From Paenibacillus marchantiae (GTDB taxonomy: Bacteria > Bacillota > Bacilli > Paenibacillales > Paenibacillaceae): 64,000 bases of DNA. The DNA lies in contig NZ_CP118270.1 in assembly GCF_028771845.1 (NCBI RefSeq), positions 5,890,001 through 5,954,000 on the forward strand, given 5' to 3'. The notes beneath the pieces were generated by a model. The model made no database searches and was not told the origin of the DNA. It saw only the letters and a list, made by a program, of their open reading frames with translations. Positions 44,689-54,196 of the stretch are shown here, piece after piece. Both the position numbers and the translations under genes were made by a program. Every line of letters starts with the position of its first letter. Position 1 is the stretch's first letter.

Positions 44689-45288
44689 ATGGCACGTTAC
44701 ACTGGTCCTAAATTTAAATTGAGCCGTCGCCTCGGCATTTCCCTGAGCGGAACAGGCAAAGAATTGAAACGTCCTTTCCCTCCAGGTCAGCACGGAGCTA
44801 ACCAACGGAGAAAAATCAGCAACTACGGTATGCAATTGCAAGAAAAACAAAAATTGCGTCACATGTACGGTTTGGGCGAGAAGCAATTCCGCACTCTCTT
44901 TGCTAAAGCGCAAAAAATGCAAGGTATCGCAGGTGAAAACTTCATGTTCTTGCTTGAGAGCCGCCTTGATAACCTCGTATACCGCCTTGGATTCGCTAAC
45001 TCCCGCGCTGGTTCGCGTCAGTTGGTATCCCACGGTCACGTAACTGTAAACGGCAAAAAAGTTGACATCGCTTCTTACCAAGTAAGCACTGGCGACGTTA
45101 TCAGCCTGCGTGAAAGAAGCCGCGGTCTTTCTTCCATTAAGGAAGCTTTGGAAAACCGTTCGCATCTTCCGGCATACGTAGAATTCAACGATACTGCTCT
45201 GGAAGGTAAATTTATCCGTTTGCCTGAGCGTTCGGAATTGTCCCAAGACATCGACGAAAAACAAATCGTCGAGTTCTACAACCGTTAA
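44689..45288 (+). CDS. rpsD: 30S ribosomal protein S4 (uS4)
   Basis: The 199-aa protein nucleates 30S assembly by binding 16S rRNA. It begins MARYTGPKFKLSRRLGISL and contains KQKLRHMYG and SRLDNLVYRLG, as expected for a Bacillus-type S4. It has no zinc-binding cysteines, so it is the Cys-less form. The S4 RNA-binding domain (about 95-150) holds SRQLVSHGHVTVNG. Transcribed alone from its own strong promoter, as in B. subtilis. Confidence 0.98.
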   Translation: MARYTGPKFKLSRRLGISLSGTGKELKRPFPPGQHGANQRRKISNYGMQLQEKQKLRHMYGLGEKQFRTLFAKAQKMQGIAGENFMFLLESRLDNLVYRLGFANSRAGSRQLVSHGHVTVNGKKVDIASYQVSTGDVISLRERSRGLSSIKEALENRSHLPAYVEFNDTALEGKFIRLPERSELSQDIDEKQIVEFYNR

Positions 45289-45317
45289 TCGTTGGAATTT
45301 CATTAAGCTTCACACCA

Positions 45318-45356
45318 AACAGCTGTCCGAGATTTTCTCGGCAGCTGTTTTTTTTA
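45318..45356 (+). terminator. Terminator after rpsD
   Basis: AACAGCTG and CAGCTGTT enclose CCGAG/CTCGG, and T8 follows. Confidence 0.93.
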
Positions 45357-45645
45357 TTTCGAGAGAAACAAAAAGTAAAAAAAGAGGTCGTACCTGCACC
45401 TAATACAAGGATATGGCCTCTTTCCTATACATAGTCATCTATTTTCATCCACACTCGGACGCTCAATACTTCCACGTTTTATTGAAATTCTCCATGACTT
45501 CTCATGATATGTAATTCAATTCCGCATGATATATATCATAATCCAAGAAAGAATGGCAATTTTCGACCATTGCTTGTATTTCTCAGGCATGCAAACCAGC
45601 CTTTTTATGCTATAATAAGTGCTGTTAAAAGGAGGAAGACACTGA

Positions 45646-48600
45646 ATGGTTGATGTTAATAAGAAAAAGCCCGAGGAACAGCCTGCCCGCAAGCGCAGTT
45701 TTGCCCGCAGACTGGGTAGTTTCGTCAAATGGATGGTTGTCCTTGGATTCATGGGGGTACTATTTGTAGGCGGTGCTCTAATGGGATACGTCAGTTCCAT
45801 TGTGAAAGACGAACCCGTCCGTTCACGGGCGCTGATTGAACAAAAAGTCAGCGAAAACTCCATCACAGGCTTTGCTTACTTTGCCGACGGCAGCCCGATC
45901 GGTCAATTACGAACAGAAGAAGACAGGCGTCCGGTCACCTTTGACCAGATCCCACAGAACGTTATTGATGCAGTCATTTCGATTGAAGACAATCATTTTT
46001 ACGAACATAAAGGTGTAGACATGAGCGGAACGCTCCGTGCCGTGAAACAGAAAGTGCTGAAAGAATCTGTTCAAACAGGCGGTAGCACACTGACTCAACA
46101 ATTGGCCCGGCGTGTATTCCTCAATCTGGATCGTACCGAAGACCGGAAAGTGAAAGAAATATTACTTTCGCTCCGACTCGAACGTTTCCTGACCAAAGAC
46201 GAAATTATGACAGCGTATCTGAACAAGGTTCCTTTTGGTAACGGCTCCAGTGGATATAATGTATATGGAGTCAAGGCAGCTGCCAAAGGACTGTTCAATA
46301 TTAATGATTTGAGCAAAATAAACACAGCTCAGGCTGCTTATCTTGCCGGATTGCCTCAGCTCCCCTCCTCTTACTCTGCCTTTAATGGAAAAGGCGACTT
46401 TGTTGAGGACAATTTTGAGCGTGCAATCAATCGTCAGCATCTGGTCTTGCGCCGTATGCTGGAACTGGGCAAAATTAATCAGTCCGAGTATGACGAAGCT
46501 CTTGCTTTTGACATCAAGAGTTCACTCGCACCCAAAACCATCAAAGCTTACAATACTTATCCATACCTTATGATGGAAACAGAGCGACAAGCTGCACAGA
46601 TTTTAATGAAGCAACTGAATTCGGATAAGGCTGAAGGCACGGATGCCAATGCGGATACAGCCAAGGATACGGATACCGATACACCGCAAAAAGAAAGCAG
46701 TGCTCTGGTGGAAGAAGCTCAGCAGCAATTGCGTACAGGCGGATATCGTATCTACACGACGATCAACAAAAGTATCTACAAAACAATGCGTACCATTGCC
46801 GAAGATGACAGTAATTTCGCTGCTGACGATCCCGTGAAGGGAAAAGAACAGACTGCTGCCATGTTGATCAATCACAAAACAGGAGCCATTCTCGGCATGA
46901 TTGAAGGTCGTAATTTCCAGGATGAGCAGATGAACTATGCAACTCAGATGGTGCGTCAGCCAGGTTCAACTATGAAACCTATTGCCGCTTATCTGCCTGC
47001 ACTGGATGAAGGACTTGTTCAACCGGCTTCCATTATTGACGATTCACCGATAATTCTGAAAGACGGCCAGACCGGATTCCATATCCCGAAAAATGCCAAC
47101 AATCGCTACCAGGGACTTGTGACTGCCCGTAGAGCACTCAACTACTCGCTAAACGTGCCTGCGCTTAAGCTATTCAACGAAGAAGTTGGTATCGACAAAT
47201 CATGGGCTTTTGCCAAGAAGCTGGGGATTACCACTATCCAGCCGGCAGATTACCAAGCTCAGACTGGTGTTCTTGGAGGACTTCAGTACGGTGTTACCGT
47301 TGAAGAGCTTACCAATGCCTATGGAGCCATTGCCAACAATGGCGTGTACAATGATTCCTATATGATTAGCAAAATCGTAGACTCAAAAGGGAATATCGTA
47401 TATAAACACGATGCAGAACCTGTTCAAGCTTTCTCAGAACAGACGGCATACCTGATGACAGATATGCTTCGCACCGTTATTACGGAAGGTACAGCGGATA
47501 AAGTTCGTGAAAATTACAAGTACTCCAAGAGTGTGCCTATTGTAGGCAAAACGGGTTCAACCCAAAACTATGCGGATGTCTGGTTTGAAGGCTATACGCC
47601 GGATGTCACATTGGGTGTATGGGTTGGATACAAACAGCCGATAAACACGCTGGAGACAAGATCACAGAAGAAACGTGCACAGCAGCTGTGGACGCAAATC
47701 ATGAATCAAGTCATCGCTACAGACAAAGAGATGTTCGTAACCGATTCGTTCAAGAAACCATCCGGGATCGAGACACGAACTGTATCGGCTTATAGCGGCA
47801 AATTGCCAACATCTCTGACTGACCGATTTGTCACTGATATTTTCAATAGCAAATTTGTGCCGAAGGATAGCGATGATGGTGTCGCAAAAGCCAAATATAT
47901 CACTTACAATGGTGTCAACTACATTCCGCGTGATGAAACACCTGGAGATATGACGAAAGAGAAAACCGTCGTCAAGCGCAAGAAACCGATCTCTGATCTC
48001 ATCAAGGAACTGCAAAGTGCATTCTCACGCATGAGTCGTCACGAATCACTTGCATATTACCTGCCGGAAGATGCCGATGCAGACATGCCGACACAGATCG
48101 ATCCAAGAACGGATAACGGCAAAGCACCAGATGCACCAGGCAATGTGAGAATTTCCGTTGCCAACGGGAACGCCGTGATTACATTTAACGCAACACCGGA
48201 AAGTGATGTGGTTGGCTATCGCCTGTATCGCTCAGTAAATGGCGCCGGATTCCAGAATCAGGGGCAGGTTGTCCTGACAGGTGAGTCCAGATCATTTACT
48301 GCATATGCACAAGGTGGAAACTTTGCGTTCTACGTGACAGCAGTGGATGTAGCTGGTCGTGAGTCTGCTCCTAGCGCAGCAGTTAGCAGTGCGGGAACGG
48401 TGGAGCCTCCTGCAGATGAAGAAATAAATGAACCGATTAATGTTCCGGGAACAGTCGTTACACCGGAAGACTCTCAGAATGAGAACGCCGCAACTACGGC
48501 TCCGGCTACACCGGGCCAAGTGAGCGTGTCGGCGCTCTCCCAAGGACTGCGCATTCAGTGGGCCTCCAATCCGGAATCAGATGGTGTTCAAAGTTATGCT

Positions 48601-48768
48601 GTATATTTTAGTGAGACAGGGTCAGCCCCTTACACCAAAATTGGCACAACTTCAGGGACCTCCATGGACTACGGAGTACCTGCATCCACCAGTGGATGGT
48701 TCAAGGTATCTGCCAGCAACAGCATAGGCGAATCCGAGCCGTCCGGAGCTGTGCATTTCCAACCGTAA
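45646..48768 (+). CDS. Class A penicillin-binding protein with C-terminal fibronectin-III repeats
   Basis: The 1040-aa bifunctional enzyme polymerises and crosslinks peptidoglycan. A cytoplasmic tail and a membrane helix (about 27-49) lead to a GT51 domain with catalytic E114 (EDNHFYEHKGVD) and GGSTLTQQLAR. A linker with an Asp-, Ala- and Thr-rich insert (about 325-350) follows. The transpeptidase has S441TMK, S501LN and K635TGS. Two fibronectin type III-like domains (about 828-920 and 955-1040) end the protein, replacing the long disordered tail of B. subtilis PBP1. AAAGGAGG precedes the ATG. It is similar in type to PonA/PbpF. Confidence 0.94.
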   Translation: MVDVNKKKPEEQPARKRSFARRLGSFVKWMVVLGFMGVLFVGGALMGYVSSIVKDEPVRSRALIEQKVSENSITGFAYFADGSPIGQLRTEEDRRPVTFDQIPQNVIDAVISIEDNHFYEHKGVDMSGTLRAVKQKVLKESVQTGGSTLTQQLARRVFLNLDRTEDRKVKEILLSLRLERFLTKDEIMTAYLNKVPFGNGSSGYNVYGVKAAAKGLFNINDLSKINTAQAAYLAGLPQLPSSYSAFNGKGDFVEDNFERAINRQHLVLRRMLELGKINQSEYDEALAFDIKSSLAPKTIKAYNTYPYLMMETERQAAQILMKQLNSDKAEGTDANADTAKDTDTDTPQKESSALVEEAQQQLRTGGYRIYTTINKSIYKTMRTIAEDDSNFAADDPVKGKEQTAAMLINHKTGAILGMIEGRNFQDEQMNYATQMVRQPGSTMKPIAAYLPALDEGLVQPASIIDDSPIILKDGQTGFHIPKNANNRYQGLVTARRALNYSLNVPALKLFNEEVGIDKSWAFAKKLGITTIQPADYQAQTGVLGGLQYGVTVEELTNAYGAIANNGVYNDSYMISKIVDSKGNIVYKHDAEPVQAFSEQTAYLMTDMLRTVITEGTADKVRENYKYSKSVPIVGKTGSTQNYADVWFEGYTPDVTLGVWVGYKQPINTLETRSQKKRAQQLWTQIMNQVIATDKEMFVTDSFKKPSGIETRTVSAYSGKLPTSLTDRFVTDIFNSKFVPKDSDDGVAKAKYITYNGVNYIPRDETPGDMTKEKTVVKRKKPISDLIKELQSAFSRMSRHESLAYYLPEDADADMPTQIDPRTDNGKAPDAPGNVRISVANGNAVITFNATPESDVVGYRLYRSVNGAGFQNQGQVVLTGESRSFTAYAQGGNFAFYVTAVDVAGRESAPSAAVSSAGTVEPPADEEINEPINVPGTVVTPEDSQNENAATTAPATPGQVSVSALSQGLRIQWASNPESDGVQSYAVYFSETGSAPYTKIGTTSGTSMDYGVPASTSGWFKVSASNSIGESEPSGAVHFQP

Positions 48769-48794
48769 TACAGAGGTATCATAATTCCCCTCTC

Positions 48795-48830
48795 AACCCC
48801 ATTCTCGCATCATGAGGATGGGGTTTTGTT
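48795..48830 (+). terminator. Terminator after the PBP gene
   Basis: AACCCCAT and ATGGGGTT pair, and TTGTT follows. Confidence 0.75.
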
Positions 48831-48851
48831 ATTCATTGATATCCAAAAGTA

Positions 48852-48892
48852 AAAGCCTGATCCACAATGAGACACGGATCAGGCTTTGTATT
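48852..48892 (-). terminator. Terminator after acsA (bidirectional hairpin)
   Basis: AAAGCCTGATCC and GGATCAGGCTTT pair across a 12-nt loop. The T tract on the minus strand is short (TTTTACTTTT), but the hairpin lies just beyond acsA. Confidence 0.75.
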
Positions 48893-48937
48893 GGAATCAT
48901 GAGACAGGCAGACACGTTGTATCCGCTGATTTATGCT

Positions 48938-50662
48938 TTAGTCTTCAATGGTCGATAGATCGCCTGTGGGCAGATCCAACTCCCAAGCTTTCAACACGCG
49001 GCGCATAATCTTGCCGGAGCGGGTCTTGGGCAGTTTATCCTTGAACTCAATCTCACGCGGAGCGGCGTGAGCAGACAAGCCCTCTTTTACAAATCGATAG
49101 ATCTCTTCCTTCAGCTCCGGTGTCGGCTCATACCCCTCACGAAGTGCCACAAAGGCCTTAATGATCTCTCCGCGAGTTACATCCGGTTTGCCGATAACGC
49201 CTGCCTCTGCTACCGCAGGGTGCTCTACGAGCTTGCTCTCCACCTCAAAGGGGCCAATACGTTCTCCTGAAGAGTTAATGACATCATCAATCCGGCCCTG
49301 GAACCAAAAGTAGCCATCTTCGTCCATATAAGCCGAATCACCGGATACATACCAGCCAGAAAGTCGGAAGTACTCCTCATATTTGGCCGGGTTATTCCAG
49401 ATCTTCGCCATCATGGACGGCCAGGAAGTACGAATAGCCAGGTTCCCCATACTGTATGGCGGCAGTTCCTCTCCATGATCGTCAATAATGGCTGCTTCAA
49501 TTCCCGGTAATGGACGACCCATGGAACCTGGTTTGATTGGCATGCCCGGGTAGTTACAGATTAATTGTCCACCCGTCTCCGTCATCCACCAGGTATCATG
49601 AATTCGCTGTCCATAGGCTTTCCATCCCCAACGGACAACTTCGGGATTAAGTGGCTCACCCACAGACATGACGTGACGGAGACTGCTCAGATCATGCTGG
49701 GCAATGGTCTCTTCGCCCGCTCCCATCAACATGCGGAAAGCCGTCGGCGCACTGTACCATACGCTGACTTTGTTTTTCTCAATGGTGCTGTACCAGTCTT
49801 TCGGACTGAAACGTCCCCCACGAATAACGTTGGTCACACCATTCAACCATGGTGCAAAAATTCCATAGGAGGTACCTGTTACCCAACCCGGATCGGCTGT
49901 GCACCAGTATACGTCATCCTCGCGCAAATCGAGTACAACCTTGCCGGTGTAATAATGCTGAATCATTGCATTCTGCACATGATATACACCTTTCGGTTTG
50001 CCTGTAGAGCCGGAAGTATAGTGAATCAGCAGTCCGTCTTCGCGTGTCAGCCACTCCACTTCCATATCATCTGAAGCTGCGGACATCTCTGCATCAAAGT
50101 CGATGAGTCCTTCTTCCGTCTGCGGACCGCCACCCACAACAAAAATATGCTTCAGTTCAGGCAATTCGGAACGTTTGATTCGTCCCAGCAATTGAGGGGT
50201 TGTCACCAGGGCGACAGCTCCGCTATCCTCCAGTCGGTCCTTCACCGCAGTTTCCATAAAGGCCTCAAATAGAGGACCTGCAACAGCCCCAACCTTCAAT
50301 ATGCCCAACAGGCTGAAATAGAGCTCAGGACTGCGAGGCATAAAAATAAATACCCGATCACTCTTAGCAATACCATATTTGCGGAGAACGTTACCGAAGC
50401 GACTCGATTGCTCACTCAAGTCAGCAAACGTGTATGCCTCTTCACGCGTAGCATCACTGTATAATAGCGCCGTTCTCCCGCCTCTTCCTTCCAGCACATG
50501 ACGATCAATCGCTTCATGCGCCATGTTGACTTTCCCGCTGGCGTGCCACGTAAAGTGCCTTTCGACCGATTCCCAATCAAACCGGCTTCGGGCCTCCGTG
50601 TAATCGCCCAGATTAGATTCAGACACAACCGTTTGCAGCATCTCACCATGTGCTTGACTCAT
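48938..50662 (-). CDS. acsA: Acetyl-CoA synthetase
   Basis: The 574-aa AMP-forming enzyme converts acetate, ATP and CoA to acetyl-CoA. The adenylate-forming motifs are YTSGSTGKPKGVYH and the C-terminal hinge GRIDDVINSSGERIGPFE. The conserved Lys551 in PKTRSGKIMRR is the residue whose acetylation by AcuA inactivates AcsA in B. subtilis. AAGGAGG precedes the start. The gene is divergent from acuA, with a perfect cre site between them, so catabolite control by the nearby CcpA is likely. Confidence 0.96.
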   Translation of the reverse strand: MSQAHGEMLQTVVSESNLGDYTEARSRFDWESVERHFTWHASGKVNMAHEAIDRHVLEGRGGRTALLYSDATREEAYTFADLSEQSSRFGNVLRKYGIAKSDRVFIFMPRSPELYFSLLGILKVGAVAGPLFEAFMETAVKDRLEDSGAVALVTTPQLLGRIKRSELPELKHIFVVGGGPQTEEGLIDFDAEMSAASDDMEVEWLTREDGLLIHYTSGSTGKPKGVYHVQNAMIQHYYTGKVVLDLREDDVYWCTADPGWVTGTSYGIFAPWLNGVTNVIRGGRFSPKDWYSTIEKNKVSVWYSAPTAFRMLMGAGEETIAQHDLSSLRHVMSVGEPLNPEVVRWGWKAYGQRIHDTWWMTETGGQLICNYPGMPIKPGSMGRPLPGIEAAIIDDHGEELPPYSMGNLAIRTSWPSMMAKIWNNPAKYEEYFRLSGWYVSGDSAYMDEDGYFWFQGRIDDVINSSGERIGPFEVESKLVEHPAVAEAGVIGKPDVTRGEIIKAFVALREGYEPTPELKEEIYRFVKEGLSAHAAPREIEFKDKLPKTRSGKIMRRVLKAWELDLPTGDLSTIED

Positions 50663-50742
50663 GCTTGCCAGCCTCCTTCAACTCGACATTTCGATTCCCA
50701 ATATGGGTCACTTCTGATTGCCTTTGTGTTGACTGAACTTCC

Positions 50743-50756
50743 AGTTAGCGCTTACA
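50743..50756 (-). promoter_or_regulatory. cre site (CcpA operator) between acsA and acuA
   Basis: The minus strand reads TGTAAGCGCTAACT, a full match to the Gram-positive cre consensus TGWAARCGYTWNCW. It lies 81 bp upstream of the acsA start codon, close to a possible -10 (TACTAA) on the minus strand. Confidence 0.85.
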
Positions 50757-50933
50757 TTAGTAGAGAGAACTTCTCATCATGTACTTGCCAGGCCAAACCG
50801 ATGAACCCAAACTGCAGTTGATTTGTGAACATTTTTTGTCTACGCAATTATAGCAAATCTTTTCAATCATCGTCTATGGCTTTTCAAATTTTTGGTTTTT
50901 TGCTATAAGTAGGGGGAGAGAGGAGCATGAACT

Positions 50934-51566
50934 ATGGAGCATATTAAGGAGCATCATATGCGTTCCATCTTCAAGTCCGGCCACCGAATCATCATTGAGG
51001 GACCAGTTCAGGCCGAGACGATTACGCAGCTTGAATTTCATTCCGATCTGGATGCTTTCCGGCGCCCTTCGGAACAACAGGAGGCATTGGCCGAAATTGC
51101 CGCATTGCCCGAAGGTCGAATCATAATAGCGCGGGAAAATGAGACCATTGTCGGTTATGTGACTTTCCATTATGCAGATGATTGCGAGCGTTGGTCGGAA
51201 GGCAATATGACCGATCTAATTGAGCTGGGCGCCATTGAGGTTGCGGATTCCTATCGCTCCCTCGGGATTGGACGCGAAATGCTGCTCACCGCGTTTGAAA
51301 ATGGACAGATGGAGAAATATATCATATTCACAACGGAATATTACTGGCATTGGGATTTGAAGGGCAGCGCCCTTTCCGTATGGGATTACCGCAAGATGAT
51401 GGAAAAATTGATGCAAACCGTAGACATGACCTGGTACGCCACCGATGATCCCGAGATTTGTTCACATCCGGCAAACTGCCTCATGGTCCGAATTGGCAGC
51501 CAAGTACCCCTGGGATCGGAAGAACAGTTCGACCGGGTGCGATTCCGCCATCGGTTTATGTATTAA
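50934..51566 (+). CDS. acuA: Acetoin utilization protein AcuA, protein acetyltransferase
   Basis: The 210-aa GNAT protein acetylates and thereby turns off AcsA in B. subtilis. The fold is seen in GRIIIARENETIVGYVTFHY, EVADSYRSLGIGREMLLTAF (acetyl-CoA loop) and the aromatic-rich FTTEYYWHWDLKGSALSVWDYR, which is typical for AcuA. AGAGAGGAG precedes the start. It is divergent from acsA as in B. subtilis, but acuB and acuC do not follow; mtnN lies downstream instead, facing it. Confidence 0.93.
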   Translation: MEHIKEHHMRSIFKSGHRIIIEGPVQAETITQLEFHSDLDAFRRPSEQQEALAEIAALPEGRIIIARENETIVGYVTFHYADDCERWSEGNMTDLIELGAIEVADSYRSLGIGREMLLTAFENGQMEKYIIFTTEYYWHWDLKGSALSVWDYRKMMEKLMQTVDMTWYATDDPEICSHPANCLMVRIGSQVPLGSEEQFDRVRFRHRFMY

Positions 51567-51607
51567 TCACGAATGCACATGGATGATTTTCGAATACGTA
51601 TACATAG

Positions 51608-51669
51608 AAAAACCGCCTCTTCGCGAACAGGTTCATCATGGATGATCTGCTACGAATAAGCGGTTTTTT
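51608..51669. terminator. Bidirectional terminator between acuA and mtnN
   Basis: AAAAACCGC pairs with GCGGTTTTTT across a 43-nt loop that contains an inner CATCAT/ATGATG-like hairpin. It serves both convergent genes. Confidence 0.75.
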
Positions 51670-51718
51670 GTTGCTTTTTAAGCCTTTATCATGCTCAACA
51701 TGCGTATAGCTTATGGGG

Positions 51719-52414
51719 TTACATATGTTCCAGCATATGTTCAACAATACGGTGAGAGCGCTGGGAAGACTCCACAGTAAACTCGGCAAAGTTCACATGT
51801 GCTGATCCATCTGCTTTGTCAGACATTGCGCGAAGTATAACGAACGGAACGCGGTTCATGAAGCTCACTTGCGCTACGGCAGCTCCCTCCATCTCCGCAC
51901 ATGCCCCATTCATTTCGGTATACAGCATTTTCACCGTATCCTTGCTTGCAATGAACTGATCTCCTGACAGCACTTTACCGATCAGATAGTTCGCTCCCTG
52001 CGCTTTGCAGGCTTCTTCAGCTAATGCGATAAGTGATGCTTCCGCTGGGAAGGCGGACGTCTCCTGGTAAGGAATAACCCCGCGCTCAAATCCAAGTGGG
52101 GTCACATCCATATCATGCTGTACACATTCGGAAGAGATGACCATATCTCCAATATTCAACTCTGGATTAACTGCACCCGCAACACCTGTGAAAATAATAC
52201 GATTAACCTGAAAACGATCAATCAAAATCTGTGTCGTCACAGCCGCATTCACTTTACCCACGCCTGATTTGCAGACCACAATCTGTTTACCCAGCCATTC
52301 ACCTGCAACATAGGTAATACCAGTTTGTTTTACAGTCTCTAGTTGCTTCATACCAGCCAAGAGAAGTTCTACTTCCTCATCCATTGCACCAATGATACCG
52401 ATCGTTTCACGCAT
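51719..52414 (-). CDS. mtnN: 5'-methylthioadenosine/S-adenosylhomocysteine nucleosidase
   Basis: The 231-aa nucleosidase (Pfs) cleaves MTA and SAH to adenine and the thio-sugar, recycling methyl-transfer by-products. Landmarks are MRETIGIIGAMDEEVE with the catalytic Glu12, VFTGVAGAVN-like IFTGVAGAVN, EMEGAAVAQV and the catalytic Asp in RAMSDKAD. AGGAGG precedes the ATG. It faces acuA and lies downstream of ccpA, but a terminator-like hairpin separates it from ccpA. Confidence 0.97.
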   Translation of the reverse strand: MRETIGIIGAMDEEVELLLAGMKQLETVKQTGITYVAGEWLGKQIVVCKSGVGKVNAAVTTQILIDRFQVNRIIFTGVAGAVNPELNIGDMVISSECVQHDMDVTPLGFERGVIPYQETSAFPAEASLIALAEEACKAQGANYLIGKVLSGDQFIASKDTVKMLYTEMNGACAEMEGAAVAQVSFMNRVPFVILRAMSDKADGSAHVNFAEFTVESSQRSHRIVEHMLEHM

Positions 52415-52503
52415 GTTATGACCTCCTATATAGCATTCTGCATGTTAACCTGGACTCGTTTCCCTCCAAGTGTTTTTTCGTTACGTTCAGAACTCCATTC
52501 AGC

Positions 52504-52527
52504 ACAAAAGCTCCGTTTCCGGAGCTT
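52504..52527 (-). terminator. Terminator after ccpA
   Basis: On the minus strand AAGCTCCG-GAAA-CGGAGCTTTTGT forms a compact tetraloop hairpin with a short T tract. Confidence 0.65.
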
Positions 52528-52620
52528 CCGTCATTCCACTATGTAGAGAGAATGCCTTCTCCCTTTCTTAAATCATTTCCATTTCAATCAGAAATGACGA
52601 TGAACCATCAAAGCCTGTAT

Positions 52621-53634
52621 TTAAACTACGTCTGCATGGCTTACAGACAGACGAAGAATCGTTTCATGCGGCAAAATAACCCGTGGGTTCTCCACATTTT
52701 CCTTCTTCATCAGCTTGGTCAGTAAACGCATCGCTACAGCGCCCAGGTCATACATCGGTTGAGCTACAGTAGTCAACTGAGGACGGACCATGGAAGCCAT
52801 ACGAATGTTATCCACACTGATGATGGAGAAGTCATCCGGTACTTTCAGACCTTCATCCTGAATGCTATGAATAGCACCAATTGCCATCTCATCTGTTGCA
52901 GCGAAGATTGCCGATGGTTTTTTCTTCAATCCGAGGAAATACTTCATCGCTTCTACACCGGACTCATAACGATAGTTACCAATACGTACGAGATCCTCCT
53001 GATATTCCATACCTGCTGCTTCAAGCGCTTTCTTGTACCCTTGGAAACGAGCATAACCGTTGGCAGGATCTTGCAGTGTACCACTGATCATTGCGATTTC
53101 CTTGTGTCCATGACGGATCAACGTATTTACAGCATCAAATGCCGCTGCTTCATGGTCAATATCTACAGAAGGGTACGTGCCCTTCTCGTCACTTGTTGCA
53201 CAGAGAACAATCGGCACAGCCGCTGATTGAAACGCCTGAATATGCTCGTCCGTCACAGTTCCACCCATGAAGAGCAGACCGTCCACTTGTTTCTCGAGCA
53301 ACGTGTTAATTACACGAATTTCTTTTTCTTTCTTCTTATCCGCGTTACACAAAATAATGTTGTAGTGATACATATTCGCAATATCTTCAATCCCGCGGGC
53401 AATCTCTGCAAAGGTTGAGTTCGAAATGTCCGGAATAACGACCCCGACCGTGGTTGTCTTCTTGCTCGCCAAGCCTCTGGCTACCGCATTCGGACGATAT
53501 CCCAACCGATCGATGGCTTCATATACTTTTTTGCGTGTCTGTGGCTTAACATTAGGGTTATTATTAACAACCCGTGATACCGTTGCCATAGAGACACCGG
53601 CCTCACGTGCCACATCATAAATGGTTACCGTCAC
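52621..53634 (-). CDS. ccpA: Catabolite control protein A
   Basis: CcpA is the LacI-family regulator that binds cre sites when complexed with HPr-Ser-P or Crh-Ser-P. The DNA-binding part reads TIYDVAREAGVSMATVSRVV, followed by the hinge YRPNAVARGLASKKTTTVGVV. The core effector domain contains AGIEDI-like ARGIEDIANMY. I place the start at a GTG (53632-53634; MTVTIYDVARE), because GGAGAG lies 7 nt upstream; the ATG at 53649 overlaps that site. The length is 337 aa. The neighbourhood acsA-acuA...ccpA-ytxJ recalls B. subtilis. Confidence 0.95.
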   Translation of the reverse strand: MTVTIYDVAREAGVSMATVSRVVNNNPNVKPQTRKKVYEAIDRLGYRPNAVARGLASKKTTTVGVVIPDISNSTFAEIARGIEDIANMYHYNIILCNADKKKEKEIRVINTLLEKQVDGLLFMGGTVTDEHIQAFQSAAVPIVLCATSDEKGTYPSVDIDHEAAAFDAVNTLIRHGHKEIAMISGTLQDPANGYARFQGYKKALEAAGMEYQEDLVRIGNYRYESGVEAMKYFLGLKKKPSAIFAATDEMAIGAIHSIQDEGLKVPDDFSIISVDNIRMASMVRPQLTTVAQPMYDLGAVAMRLLTKLMKKENVENPRVILPHETILRLSVSHADVV

Positions 53635-53726
53635 AGTACTTCTCTCCATTACCAGTAAATTTTCATACCATTTTCATTAAGATTTATATTACGACAAATT
53701 TATGCATTAATCAATTAAAATAGGCT

Positions 53727-54074
53727 TTAGGACTCACGCAGTGCTTTCGTGATTGTGGTTGAAGTAATATTCGAGTGGGAAGTATGCCATACAGGAATTC
53801 CCTTTTTGACTAGAATCGCCTGCGGAGATTCGTGCTTAACACCCAGCTTGTCCGCTGCTTCATTGGACACAGGGCGATCTTCCACTACATAAATGATACC
53901 ATATTTCACTTGTTCACTTGGACTATTTTGCAAATAATCGTTCATCTCCTGATAGGCGTTCGCGCTGATCGGGCAGCGTGTACTATGCTTAAACAGAAGC
54001 AAGGGTTGATCCTCGGTAGCCTCCACTGCGGAGTTTAGCTGTTCAATACTTGTCATTTTAGTCATGTCAGCCAT
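53727..54074 (-). CDS. ytxJ: YtxJ, bacilliredoxin-like monothiol protein
   Basis: The 115-aa protein has a thioredoxin-like fold with the motif LFKHSTRCPISANAYQE, whose single Cys is thought to remove bacillithiol from proteins. B. subtilis ytxJ sits near ccpA as well. The start is the ATG at 54074, preceded by AAAGGGGG; the frame is open for 67 more codons upstream, but these overlap the next gene and show no family similarity. Confidence 0.92.
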   Translation of the reverse strand: MADMTKMTSIEQLNSAVEATEDQPLLLFKHSTRCPISANAYQEMNDYLQNSPSEQVKYGIIYVVEDRPVSNEAADKLGVKHESPQAILVKKGIPVWHTSHSNITSTTITKALRES

Positions 54075-54196
54075 TTGATATACATCCCCCTTTACCAGGA
54101 TTACCGCTATGTTGAGCGTTTTCACTCTACGATATCTTAACAAAAAGCGGGCGAAAAAGCCAATTTTCATGAAAACAAGCATTTTGCACGTCAAAA

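Noticed and set aside
44683..45303. Antisense open frame covering rpsD
   Set aside because: Shadow of the conserved S4 gene on the other strand.
45376..45426. Hairpin AAAGAGG...CCTCTTT before the PBP gene that could be a terminator
   Set aside because: The U-tract is on the minus strand, where no gene is present; possibly a second stop for read-through, but not supported.
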